Shown: piece after piece, positions 55,301 to 62,179 of the stretch
How the letters are laid out: each line of letters begins with the position of its first letter
Position numbering within the stretch: the stretch's first letter is position 1
Assembly: GCF_019805165.1 (NCBI RefSeq)
Contig: NZ_RWIJ01000101.1
Coordinates: 62,001 to 126,000, forward strand
Reading direction: 5' to 3'
Length of the DNA: 64,000 nt
Source: Azospirillum sp. 412522
GTDB lineage: Bacteria > Pseudomonadota > Alphaproteobacteria > Azospirillales > Azospirillaceae
Notes under the pieces: generated by a model
Database searches by the model: none
The model's input: the letters and a program-made list of their open reading frames with translations, nothing else
Told to the model about the DNA's origin: nothing
Made by a program: the position numbers and the translations under genes

Positions 55301-55534
55301 GTCGAGCTTGCCTACATCAAGCGCAGCACCTCCACCGCGGCGGAGGCCATGGCCGTCGCCAATGGAGAGGCGCCCATCGCCGTCACCATGCTGGCGGCGG
55401 GGATGGCCGGGTCGCAGGCGTTGGGGATCGATGGCGGCTTCCACGACGCCTTGTCCTCCGGTGCGTCGCCGGGCCTGCTGGCGGCCGGTGACGGCGGGCT
55501 GTCGACCCGGCAGCGGACGGAGCTTCCGGCCTGA
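49310..55534 (+). CDS. Giant DUF4347/RTX/cadherin-like repeat surface protein
   Basis: This 2074-aa protein starts at GTG 49310, seven bases after AAGGAGG. In order: a DUF4347 domain (residues about 5-145; L-L-A-H-G-E-P-G and I-H-A-C-D-T-G); an RTX block (about 158-375; G-G-x-G-N-D repeats); a beta-rich section; nine tandem 105-residue cadherin/Ig-like repeats (51323-54160; core N-A-A-P-V ... T-D-A-N-G-D ... Y-T-V-S-D-G-H-G-G); a Pro-rich linker; a tenth cadherin-like copy (54245-54559); then six HY/EGR repeats (54626-55324). DUF4347 heads many large bacterial adhesin-like proteins. No Sec signal is present, so T1SS export is likely, but the C-terminus (R-T-E-L-P-A) lacks the usual hydrophobic T1SS end. 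It is a likely adhesin or biofilm matrix protein. Confidence 0.88.
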   Translation: MRDVLIADASLDDLDLLLDRCRPDVRIVRVAADEDGGEALADALAGRPAAIHLLAHGEPGVVRLGARRLDVTALSHSWPQAPDTEILIHACDTGADGGRFAAALAQATGARVAAASHPVGHPSLGASWELDVTTGPVAAALPVSDTGAWVHRLAYTGTPGDGDDTLIGDDTGNTINGGAGNDSIVGGTGNDSLVGGLGDDTLVGGGNTGQAAGDTLNGGLGADHYVGGNGFTIVTYENATTGITLDLTDGANNTGEAAGDTFVDIQRWVGSEHADSLTAGDTAVWFWGHGGNDIEHGGAGNDTLEAGDGNDTVFGGGGNDLIYGRADNDELHGDAGNDTVAGGGGADLIYGDAGNDLLKGDWERDTIHGGDGDDTILAGIVSAGSYGQAQADQIFGEAGNDRYIVVNQYDAGTVSFDGGEGTDTLEIRSDDLTSYNGYDLEYYTDVASPAIDLTGMTLTGVERLELTGSKAHDVTMTGAQAAGFEVIAGGTASDTLRIAGSADLSAVAMSGIEAIEVMGGATGGNATLTLAASQLAGLALTGNGNALVVTASGTGATVDLSGATGFGQVGLTGTAGADDLTVGAGATVTGNGGDDVIRIAAGTTGTVTIADAAVGDRLVMTGADLTTMQIETGAASTILRVGSDLAVTLTGSFAASQFQVGSGGSVTIVQANNAPVAEAGKTVMAQAGAAVALGIAAPTDADGDTLTVTVTGLPAGGTIQLADGTAVTANQSLTLAQLAALTFTAAAGTVGDAGSFAYTVSDGHGGTAGQSVALTVNAAPVAEADKAVMAQAGAPVALGIAVPTDANGDTLSVTVTGLPAGGAIQLADGTAVTANQTLTAAQLSALTFTAAAGTVGDAGSFAYTVSDGHGGTAGQSVALTVNAAPVAETDKAVMAQAGAPVALGIAAPTDANGDTLSVTVTGLPAGGAIQLADGTAVTANQTLTAAQLSALTFTAAAGTVGDAGAFTYTVSDGHGGTTGQSVALMVNAAPVTEADRTVTAQVGGTAALSIAAPTDANGDTLSVTVTGLPTGGTIQLADGTAVAANQTLTTAQLATLTFTPAAGTVGDAGSFAYTVSDGHGGTAGQSVALTVNAAPVAEADKAVMAQANAPIALGIAAPTDANGDTLSVTVTGLPAGGAIQLADGTAVTANQTLTTAQLAALTFTAAAGTVGDAGAFTYTVSDGHGGTAGQSVALTVNAAPVAETDKAVMAQANAPVALGIAAPTDANGDMLSVTVTGLPAGGAIQLADGTAVTANQSLTLAQLAALTFTAAAGTVGDAGSFAYTVSDGHGGTTGQSVALMVNAAPVTEADRTVTAQVGGTAALSIAAPTDANGDTLSVTVTGLPTGGTIQLADGTAVAANQTLTTAQLATLTFTPAAGTVGDAGSFAYTVSDGHGGTAGQSVALTVNAAPVAEADKAVMAQANAPVALGIAVPTDANGDTLSVTVTGLPAGGAIQLADGTAVTANQTLTTAQLAALTFTAAAGTVGDAGAFAYTVSDGHGGTAGQSVALTVNAAPVTEADKTVTARQDAGPVALGIAAPTDANGDALSVTVTGLPTGGALTLADGTVVTANQTLTTAQLAALTFTPAAGTIGDAGSFAYRVEDGHGGVDTQTIGLTVEAAPVVSPPPPPPPPVTSSPEPVVEPAVNSAPVVQADKTVNAQDRTAVSLGIAAPTDSDGDPLTVTVTGLPGGGIVRMADGSAVTVNQTLTAADLPALTFLAADGMAGDAGAFAYRVDDGHGGIAAQSIALQVIPSADPASTTPQAPAAGGLPAGFNALAYIASYPDLMAAFGTNTEAATQHYLQAGQAEGRTVTFDPLAYTASYPDLISAFGIDANAAAQHYIQFGYSEGRHPDFNGLAYIASYPDLSAAFGTNADAGTRHYIQSGYAEGRSVTFDGYNYLAANPDVALAYGVDANAAARHYIEHGQAEGRPAQGFDALRYIASNPDLIQALGPDVQAAEIHYVQFGRNEGRSLTAFDPAAYLASNPEIASEFGTSPTAVELAYIKRSTSTAAEAMAVANGEAPIAVTMLAAGMAGSQALGIDGGFHDALSSGASPGLLAAGDGGLSTRQRTELPA
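51323..54160 (+). repeat. Nine tandem 315-bp cadherin-like coding repeats
   Basis: Copies start at 51323, 51638, 51953, 52268, 52583, 52898, 53213, 53528 and 53843; the last is 3 bases longer. Copies 3-5 and 6-8 form a 945-bp higher-order repeat. Copies 4 and 7 differ by only two synonymous bases over 315 by direct reading. A tenth, diverged copy lies apart at 54245-54559. Confidence 0.9.
54626..55324 (+). repeat. Six HY/EGR 40-residue coding repeats
   Basis: Units of about 120 bases encode F-x-x-x-x-Y-I-A-S-Y-P-D-L ... H-Y-x-Q-x-G-x-x-E-G-R. The sixth is degenerate (A-Y-I-K-R-S in place of H-Y and E-G-R). The same unit occurs at 46522-47004 and once at 57690-57797 on the minus strand. Confidence 0.8.
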
Positions 55535-55567
55535 CCGTTGCGGAAGATTGGATATCGGGATGGGAAG

Positions 55568-55587
55568 GGGCGGCCTCCGAGCCGCCC
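55568..55587 (+). terminator. Terminator-like hairpin between convergent genes
   Basis: GGGCGGC/GCCGCCC arms (55568-55574 and 55581-55587) with a 6-base loop are followed by TGTTCT. It lies 33 bases after the giant gene and just before the stop of the convergent MFS gene, so it may serve the plus strand. Confidence 0.5.
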
Positions 55588-55592
55588 TGTTC

Positions 55593-56804
55593 TCATTGGA
55601 TTGGCCGGCTTCCGGCTGCGGCCCGAGGCCGGCGCATGGAAAGGGCGGTCAGGAATCCGGCCACCGCCGCGGCGCCGCCCAACAGGAAGACGCTGCCGTA
55701 ACCGGCCCGGTCGGCGAGCAGCCCGGCCACCGGACCGGTCAGGCCATAGGCCACGTCCTGGAAGGCGGCGAAGGCGCCGAGCGCCGTCGCCCGCAGGTTC
55801 GGTTCCACCAGATGCACCACCTCCCGGCCCATGGCGGGAAAGACCAGGGAGCAGCCGAGCCCGGTCAGAAAGGCGCCGGCCAGGGCCAGGGTGGGGTCGT
55901 CGGCGCTCCAGACCAGCAGCTGGCCGACCGCCTCGACCGCCAGCGATCCCATCGCCACCGGCAGGCCGCCGATGCGGTCCGGCAGATGGCCGAAGGCGAA
56001 GCGGACAAGGACGAAGCCGCCCCCGAAGGCGGTCAGGCCCAGCCCGGCGAACGGCCAGGATTCGTGGACGAAGTGCAGCGAGAAGAAGGCGCCGATGGCG
56101 GCGAAGCCGATGCCTTGCAGGCTGACGACGGCGCCATGCAACCAGATGCGGCCGAGCACGCTGCGGAACGGCGGCCGCTTGGCGCCGGGGTGCGCCGGGA
56201 CTCCCGCCATCGGGCGGATCGCCAGCAGCCCGAGCGCCGGCAGCAGGGCGCCGACCGCCATGGTTCCGGCGAAGCCGACCCCGTCGAGCAGCGCCAGCCC
56301 CAGCGGGCCGCCCACCGCGAAGGCGCCATACAGCGCAGCGCCGACCAGGGCCAGCACCTTGCCCGAACGCTGCGGGCCGACGATGCCGATCCCCCAGGCG
56401 ATCACGCCGACACCGACGAGGCTCTCGCCGAGGCCGATCAGCAGGCGCCCCAGCACCAGCACGGCGAAAGCCGCCCAGGGCAGCTGCGGCAGCATCCCGG
56501 CGGCGAGCGAGACCATCCCGCCGGCGATGTAGAGCGCCAGTCCGCGGGCGACGGCGGGTTTCGCCCCGCCGCCGTCCACGAAATTGCCGGCGAAGCTGCG
56601 GGTCAGGATGGTGGCGAGGAAGGCGCTGCCGACGCCCAGCCCAGCCCAGAAATTGCCCAGCCCCAAGGTCCCGGCTACGAACAGCGGCGTGACGGGAAGG
56701 GATATGGCGACGCAGAGGTAGGAGACGAACAGGATGGCGGCCAGGACGAACAGGCGGCCTTGGGACGGATCACGGGACGGATCGCGTGCCGGCTGGGAAC
56801 TCAT
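55593..56804 (-). CDS. Major facilitator superfamily transporter
   Basis: This 403-aa protein has 12 hydrophobic segments in two sets of six. It resembles the YhhS/YfcJ (arabinose-efflux-like) group: S-L-P-V-T-P-L-F-V near the first helix, R-S-F-A-G-N-F-V-D as the loop 2-3 motif, L-G-R-L-L-I-G-L-G-E-S in helix 4, and R-F-A-F-G-H-L-P-D-R-I-G as the second-half copy. The substrate cannot be read. It starts at ATG 56804 with GGAG six bases upstream; GTG 56816 is an alternative. A 9-bp dyad 47 bases upstream may be its operator. No adjacent regulator gene was seen. Confidence 0.88.
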   Translation of the reverse strand: MSSQPARDPSRDPSQGRLFVLAAILFVSYLCVAISLPVTPLFVAGTLGLGNFWAGLGVGSAFLATILTRSFAGNFVDGGGAKPAVARGLALYIAGGMVSLAAGMLPQLPWAAFAVLVLGRLLIGLGESLVGVGVIAWGIGIVGPQRSGKVLALVGAALYGAFAVGGPLGLALLDGVGFAGTMAVGALLPALGLLAIRPMAGVPAHPGAKRPPFRSVLGRIWLHGAVVSLQGIGFAAIGAFFSLHFVHESWPFAGLGLTAFGGGFVLVRFAFGHLPDRIGGLPVAMGSLAVEAVGQLLVWSADDPTLALAGAFLTGLGCSLVFPAMGREVVHLVEPNLRATALGAFAAFQDVAYGLTGPVAGLLADRAGYGSVFLLGGAAAVAGFLTALSMRRPRAAAGSRPIQ

Positions 56805-56850
56805 GATGTGCTCCACACTGGTCCGCGGTCGACAGGCGTCCGAACATCAG

Positions 56851-56886
56851 AACGCACTCCGACCGCCGAGGATCGTTGAGTGCGTT
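56851..56886. promoter_or_regulatory. Inverted repeat upstream of the MFS gene
   Basis: AACGCACTC (56851-56859) and GAGTGCGTT (56878-56886) pair perfectly across an 18-base spacer, 47-82 bases upstream of the MFS start codon. The size and place fit a repressor operator; no regulator is known. Confidence 0.4.
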
Positions 56887-57027
56887 GATTGACGTTGAAC
56901 GCTTACGGCCAGTGCGACTGACAACGGCCAGACAGCTAACCGATCCGGCCGGGCAAGACAACCATGAAGGAAGTCGGGGAAATCGCCCGGGAGATCGCTG
57001 CGGCCGGCTTCGCGCGGCCGGCTTTCC

Positions 57028-57972
57028 TCAACGGGCCTTGCGCTCGGCCTTCGCCATGGAGGGCAGCGCCAGATCGATCACCAGCCGGTAGCCGCGGTCC
57101 TTGTCGGGAGGCAGGGTGGAGACGGCGAGCAGCCGGACAGCTTCTCCCTTGGACTCGCCCCTGGCATCGGTTCCGCCGCCATCCTCGTCGCTGAACAGCA
57201 GGCGGGTGCCGGTGCCGCTGCGCTCGGCCCGGTAGCCGAGCGCCGTTGCCGGCAGGCGGCCAGACGGGGCGGCCTGCCACAGCGTGCCGGGAAGCGTCAC
57301 CTCCAGCCGCCCGTCGGGGCGCCGGACCGGTGTCTCGAAGCGCGGATCCTGGTCGAGATCGAGCACGACGCGCAGCCCGTCCCCGCCGTTGGCGGTGCGG
57401 ATGCGCTCCACAGTGCGAGGCTGCGACGGGCTTGTCGCGGGCTGGATGTTGGACAGGCGGGCCGGCGCATCGGGGACCGGCTTGACGCCGGGACGCAGGA
57501 ACTCCGCCGCCGGCTCCGTCCGCAGGGCGGGGGCGCCGTCCTGCGGTTCGGGCTTTGCCGCCGGAAGCGGAGGAGCCGGAACCGGGGCCGTCGGGACCGG
57601 GCTTGCGGGCGCGGCAGGCTGGGCCGCAGTCGGCTGGCTTTCGGCAGGCTGGGCCTCCGCCGGCTTCTTGAGCTGTTCCACGAAGCCGCCGCGACGGCCT
57701 TCGGCGCGGCCCTGCTGGACATAATGGGCATAGCCGCTGGAGATCTGCCCGCTGCGGACGGCGGCGGCGACGTCGGGGTTCGCGGCCAGATAGGCACGCT
57801 CCCGCCAGCCGGTCGGCTGTGCCTGGGTGGTGTCGATTTCCGAGGGGCGGCGCCAACTGGACAGCAGCGAGGGCATCGACCCGTACAGGCCCAGACCTTC
57901 CACCGCCAGCGACAGCCAGAAAGGCGTCAGCAGCAGGAGCAGAAGGCGCAGGAGCTGGGGGATCGGCGACAA
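57028..57972 (-). CDS. Membrane-anchored protein with one HY/EGR repeat and an AMIN-like C-terminus
   Basis: This protein (314 aa if started at TTG 57972) has no good ribosome site; upstream in-frame sequence looks non-coding. The N-terminus is a signal-anchor (L-L-R-L-L-L-L-L-L-T-P-F-W-L-S-L). Residues about 59-94 are a single HY/EGR unit, Y-L-A-A-N-P-D-V ... A-H-Y-V-Q-Q-G-R-A-E-G-R. About 100-195 is Pro/Ala/Gln-rich and disordered. The last 110 residues, with L-R-V-V-L-D-L-D and Y-R-L-V-I-D-L-A, look like an AMIN-type beta domain, a family that binds peptidoglycan or targets proteins to the periplasm. It is divergent from the third T1SS pair (336 bases apart) and may be its envelope partner. 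Overall function unknown. Confidence 0.7.
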   Translation of the reverse strand: MSPIPQLLRLLLLLLTPFWLSLAVEGLGLYGSMPSLLSSWRRPSEIDTTQAQPTGWRERAYLAANPDVAAAVRSGQISSGYAHYVQQGRAEGRRGGFVEQLKKPAEAQPAESQPTAAQPAAPASPVPTAPVPAPPLPAAKPEPQDGAPALRTEPAAEFLRPGVKPVPDAPARLSNIQPATSPSQPRTVERIRTANGGDGLRVVLDLDQDPRFETPVRRPDGRLEVTLPGTLWQAAPSGRLPATALGYRAERSGTGTRLLFSDEDGGGTDARGESKGEAVRLLAVSTLPPDKDRGYRLVIDLALPSMAKAERKAR

Positions 57973-58308
57973 GGCTGGTCGTGTCCGGCGAGGAGAAAGA
58001 CGGCACCGGTCCCAGCGGTCCGGCTTTGCTCCTGCATGCCTACTCCCAAGCACCGCATCCGGTCCAGGAAAAGCCGCCCGGAAAGCTGTTGGGGAAGCCC
58101 CTAAGCCATTCGCCGGGCCGCTCCGTCGGAGAGACCGCGGAAGGCCGCTTGGACAACTTCGGCCAATCCCGTTCGAACACCTCCTTTGGACGGCAACGAT
58201 GCGGGGTACCCCATCGTTCGGGTGGCCGCGGGAGGACGCGATGCTCACCTTGGATTGGCCGCAGCCGTCCGGCGGCACCCCTTAGAGTTTTGGAACCGGG
58301 AAGCCTTC

Positions 58309-60573
58309 ATGGAACAGATGCGAGACGGGTCGCCGGCCGATCCGGCGCGGGATGCCTCCTCCCCTCCCCCTGGCCCTCCCCCTGGCGCCCAAACCGGCCC
58401 CAATCCCGGCCCCCGTCTCGATCCCGGCATCGCCGGACTGGTCTCGGCGCTGCGCATCCTGGGCATCCCGGCCGATTACGACGGCGTGCGCCATGCCTGC
58501 GGCGGCGAATCCCCCGACCTGACCGGGCTGGTCCGCCAAGCCCACCGGCTGGGCGCCAAGGCCCGCGTGGTGAAGACCAAGTGGGAGCGGCTGGAGCGCA
58601 CGCCGCTGCCGGCGCTGGTCCCCGGCCCCGACGGCGGCTTCCTGGTGCTGGCCAAGGCCGGCGGCGACCGCGTCCTGGTGCATGACGCGGCGACCAACCA
58701 GACCCGCGTCCTCGACCGCGCCGCCTTTGAGCCGCTGTGGACCGGCCGGCTGATCTGCCTGGGCCGCAAGGGCGCGCTGGGCATGGGCCAGCCGCGCTTC
58801 GACGCCCGCTGGTTCGGCGCGGTCGCCTGGAAATACCGCGGCATCCTGGGCGAGGTGCTGCTCGCCTCCTTCTTCATCCAGCTCTTCGCGCTGGTGACGC
58901 CGCTGTTCTTCCAGGTGGTGGTCGACAAGGTGGTGGTGCATCGCAGCCTGGGCACGCTGGACGTGCTGATGGCCGGCATGCTGGCGGTCATCCTGTTCGA
59001 GGCGGTGCTGGGGGGCCTGCGCACCTACACCTTCGCCCACACCGCCAACCGGCTGGATGTGGAGCTGGGGGCCAAGCTGTACCAGCGGCTGCTGTCGCTC
59101 CCCATGGGCTATTTCGCGGCGCGCCGGGTCGGCGACAGCGTCGCCCGCGTGCGCGAGCTGGAGACCATCCGCAACTTCATGACCAGCTCCACCATCACGC
59201 TGGTGCTGGACCTGCTGTTCACCGTGGTCTTCCTGGGCGTCATGCTGGTCTACAGCCCGATGCTGACGGCGATCGTCGCGGCCTCCTTCCCCGTCTACGT
59301 CGCCATCAGCCTGGTGGCGACGCCGATCCTGCGCCGCCGGCTGGACGAGAAGTTCGCCCGCGGCGCCGAGAACCACAGCTTCCTGGTCGAGACGGTGTCG
59401 AGCATCGAGACGGTCAAGGCGATGGCGGTCGAGCCGCGCATGCAGCGCCGCTGGGAGGACCAGCTCTCCGGCTATGTCCGCGCCGGCTTCCGCGCCGGCA
59501 ACCTGAACAACGTCGCCAGCCAGTCGGTGCAGTTCGTCTCCAAGATCTCGACCATGCTGGTGCTGTGGCTGGGGGCGAAGCTGGTGATCGAGGGCAGCCT
59601 GACGGTGGGCGAGCTGGTGGCCTTCAACATGTTCGCCGGCCGCGTCGTCCAGCCGGTGCTGCGCATCGCCCAGCTGTGGCAGGATTTCCAGCAGGTGCGG
59701 CTGTCGATGCACCGCATCGGCGACATCCTGAACACCGCGCCCGAGCCGCTGCAGAGCGCCGGCCGCGCCGCCATGCCGGCGATCCGGGGCGACCTGACCT
59801 TCGACCACGTCACCTTCCGCTACCGCCATGACGGGCCGGAGACGCTGAGCGACGTGTCGCTGCACGTCCCGGCGGGACAGGTGGTCGGCATCGTCGGCAC
59901 GTCCGGCTCGGGCAAGAGCACGCTGGCCAAGCTGCTCCAGCGCTTCCATGTGCCGGAGCGCGGCCGGGTGATGGTCGACGGCACCGACCTCTCCACCGCC
60001 GACGCGGTGTGGCTGCGCCGGCAGATCGGCGTGGTGCTGCAGGACAACGTCCTGTTCTCGGGATCCATCCGCGAGAACATCGCGCTGACCGACCCGACCA
60101 TGGAGATGGCCCGCGTCGTCGCCGCGGCCAAGCTGGCCGGCGCCCACGACTTCATCGTCGAGCTGCCGGACGGCTACGACACGGTGGTGGGGGAGCGCGG
60201 CGCCAGCCTGTCGGGCGGGCAGCGGCAGCGCATCGCCATCGCCCGCGCGCTCGTCACCAACCCGCGCATCCTGATCTTCGACGAGGCGACCTCGGCGCTC
60301 GACCATGAATCGGAACGGATCATCCAGGCCAACATGCGCCGCATCTGCGCCGGCCGCACCGTGCTGATCATCGCCCATCGCCTGTCGACCGTCGCCATCG
60401 CCGACCGCATCGTCACCGTCGAGCGCGGCCGCATCGTCGAGGACGGCGCGCCCGACGAGCTTCTGCGCCGCGGCGGCCGTTACGCCACGCTGTTCCGCGG
60501 TCAGATGGGGCAGCTGCCGGGCGGGAACGTCCCGCCGACGGACGGGCTGATCGAACAGCGGGCCGCGGGCTGA
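58309..60573 (+). CDS. Type I secretion ABC transporter with degenerate C39-like domain
   Basis: This 754-aa protein is started at ATG 58309 (M-E-Q-M-R-D-G), preceded by GGGAAG; an upstream in-frame ATG 58186 is unlikely. Residues about 45-170 are a C39-like domain without a nucleophile Cys in register (S-A-L-R-I-L-G-I-P-A-D-Y), so it probably docks cargo rather than cleaving it. Six helices follow, then Walker A G-T-S-G-S-G-K-S-T near 530, the signature L-S-G-G-Q-R-Q-R near 634 and Walker B I-L-I-F-D-E-A-T-S-A-L-D near 655. The layout closely parallels the transporter at 29871-32087 but the sequences are clearly different. The HlyD gene follows after 15 bases. Confidence 0.92.
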   Translation: MEQMRDGSPADPARDASSPPPGPPPGAQTGPNPGPRLDPGIAGLVSALRILGIPADYDGVRHACGGESPDLTGLVRQAHRLGAKARVVKTKWERLERTPLPALVPGPDGGFLVLAKAGGDRVLVHDAATNQTRVLDRAAFEPLWTGRLICLGRKGALGMGQPRFDARWFGAVAWKYRGILGEVLLASFFIQLFALVTPLFFQVVVDKVVVHRSLGTLDVLMAGMLAVILFEAVLGGLRTYTFAHTANRLDVELGAKLYQRLLSLPMGYFAARRVGDSVARVRELETIRNFMTSSTITLVLDLLFTVVFLGVMLVYSPMLTAIVAASFPVYVAISLVATPILRRRLDEKFARGAENHSFLVETVSSIETVKAMAVEPRMQRRWEDQLSGYVRAGFRAGNLNNVASQSVQFVSKISTMLVLWLGAKLVIEGSLTVGELVAFNMFAGRVVQPVLRIAQLWQDFQQVRLSMHRIGDILNTAPEPLQSAGRAAMPAIRGDLTFDHVTFRYRHDGPETLSDVSLHVPAGQVVGIVGTSGSGKSTLAKLLQRFHVPERGRVMVDGTDLSTADAVWLRRQIGVVLQDNVLFSGSIRENIALTDPTMEMARVVAAAKLAGAHDFIVELPDGYDTVVGERGASLSGGQRQRIAIARALVTNPRILIFDEATSALDHESERIIQANMRRICAGRTVLIIAHRLSTVAIADRIVTVERGRIVEDGAPDELLRRGGRYATLFRGQMGQLPGGNVPPTDGLIEQRAAG

Positions 60574-60588
60574 GGGGGAATGAACGCC

Positions 60589-62112
60589 ATGAGCAAGACG
60601 ACCGCCGCGGTGAAGACCACCTCTGCCACCTCCGCTCCCACCCCTCCCGGGGTCAGGCCGCCCGCCAACGCGCCGGGCACCCCCGGCGGGCCGCGTCCGC
60701 CGACCAAACTCCAGGGCCGGCCGCAGAAGCGCCGCCGCGACGAGATGGATTTCCTGCCCGACGCGCTGGAGATCCTGGAGCGTCCGCCCTCCCCCACCGC
60801 GCGCACCTTCACCGCCGTCATCATGCTGGCCTTCACCGCCGCCTGCGCCTGGGCCTGGTTCGGCCATGTCGACGTGGTGGCGGTGGCGCAGGGCCGGGTG
60901 GTGCCGAGCGGCCGGACCAAGACCATCCAGCCGATGCAGACCGGCGTCGTCCGCGCCATCGCCGTGGAGGACGGCCAACTGGTCAAGGCCGGCCAGACCC
61001 TGATCGAGCTGGACCCGACCGAGGCCGCCGCCGACCGCGGCCGCATCCGCTCCGACCTGTCGGCCGCAAGGGCCGAGGCGGCGCGGCTGCGGGCGGCGCT
61101 GGAGGTGGTGGACGGCAAGCCCGGCGCCGCCCCGGACGGCAGCTTCGTCGCCCCGGCCGGCCTGTCGCCCGAACTGGCGCGGATGCAGAGCCAGCTCCTC
61201 GCCAGCCAGATCGCCGAGCAGCGCGCCAAGCTGGCGGCGCTCGACCGCGAGCAGGCCAGGCGCGAGGCCGACCGCGCCACGGTGGTGCAGACCATCGCCA
61301 AGCTGAACGCCACCCTGCCGCTGATCCGCGAGCGGGCGGAGGCGCTGTACGACCTGTCGAAGCGCGGCACCTCGTCCCGCTTCCAGTATCTCCAGCTCCA
61401 GCAGGATCTGGTCGGGCAGGAGCAGGAGCTTCTGGTCCAGAAGATCAAGCTGACAGAGGCCGACGCCTCGATCGCCGCCACCGCCGAGCAGCGCCGCCAG
61501 ACCGAGGCCGAATTCCGCCGCCAGCTCTACACCAGCCTCGCCGAGGCCGAGCGCAAGGCCGCCTCGCTGGAGCAGGAACTCGCCAAGGCCGAGCAGCAGG
61601 TCGATCTCCTGCGGCTGACGGCGCCGGTGGACGGCTATGTCCAGCAGCTGGCCGTGCATACGGTGGGCGGTGTCGTGACCACCGCCCAGCCGGTGATGGT
61701 CATCGTGCCGGAGGACAGCCGGCTGGAGGTCGAGGCCTTCATCCCCAACAAGGACATCGGCTTCGTCCAGACCGGGCAGGTGGCGGAGGTGAAGGTGGAG
61801 GCCTTCTCCTTCACCAAGTACGGGCTGATCCCCGGCCGCGTCGCCTCGCTGTCCAGCGACGCCGTGCAACAGCAGCAGCAGGCTGACAAGGGGACGGACA
61901 AGACTGCGGCGGCCAAGACGGCGGAGGCCGGGTCGGTCTATGCCGCCCGCATTGCGCTGGACCGCGACACGCTGGACGTCGACGGCAAGCCGACGCGGCT
62001 GCAGCCGGGCATGACGGTCAGCGCCGAGATCAGGACCGGCCGCCGCCGCATCGCCGACTACCTGCTCTCCCCCCTGTCGCGCAGCGCCCAGGAGGCCATG
62101 CACGAGCGGTAG
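60589..62112 (+). CDS. Type I secretion periplasmic adaptor (HlyD family)
   Basis: This 507-aa adaptor partners the preceding ABC protein. It has a Pro/Thr-rich cytoplasmic tail, the F-L-P-D-A-L-E-I-L-E-R-P-P-S-P motif typical of HlyB-linked adaptors, a membrane helix near residue 80, a lipoyl half (Q-P-M-Q-T-G-V-V-R-A-I), a long Glu/Ala/Arg coiled coil (about 140-350), a second lipoyl half (L-T-A-P-V-D-G-Y-V-Q-Q-L) and the end L-Q-P-G-M-T-V-S-A-E-I. It starts at ATG 60589, ten bases after a G-run; ATG 60580 is also possible. A Gln run near residue 425 is a local oddity. Confidence 0.92.
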   Translation: MSKTTAAVKTTSATSAPTPPGVRPPANAPGTPGGPRPPTKLQGRPQKRRRDEMDFLPDALEILERPPSPTARTFTAVIMLAFTAACAWAWFGHVDVVAVAQGRVVPSGRTKTIQPMQTGVVRAIAVEDGQLVKAGQTLIELDPTEAAADRGRIRSDLSAARAEAARLRAALEVVDGKPGAAPDGSFVAPAGLSPELARMQSQLLASQIAEQRAKLAALDREQARREADRATVVQTIAKLNATLPLIRERAEALYDLSKRGTSSRFQYLQLQQDLVGQEQELLVQKIKLTEADASIAATAEQRRQTEAEFRRQLYTSLAEAERKAASLEQELAKAEQQVDLLRLTAPVDGYVQQLAVHTVGGVVTTAQPVMVIVPEDSRLEVEAFIPNKDIGFVQTGQVAEVKVEAFSFTKYGLIPGRVASLSSDAVQQQQQADKGTDKTAAAKTAEAGSVYAARIALDRDTLDVDGKPTRLQPGMTVSAEIRTGRRRIADYLLSPLSRSAQEAMHER

Positions 62113-62135
62113 GAGTTTCTTTTTCCAGAATCCCC

Positions 62136-62153
62136 CTCTCCCCCCGGGGAGAG
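62136..62153. terminator. Hairpin between convergent HlyD and protease genes
   Basis: CTCTCCCC and GGGGAGAG (62136-62143 and 62146-62153) pair around CC, extended by partial pairing of the flanking C and G runs. It lies 24 bases after the adaptor stop and before the protease stop. There is no T tract on either side. Confidence 0.45.
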
Positions 62154-62179
62154 AGGGGATCCGTTCCGGTCTCGGTTCC

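Noticed and set aside
49010..55444. A 2144-codon open frame antisense to the giant protein gene
   Set aside because: It is a shadow: the plus frame has a strong ribosome site, DUF4347, RTX and cadherin-like domains. The antisense frame stays open because of repetitive GC-rich codons and encodes only Arg/Gly/His-rich repeats.
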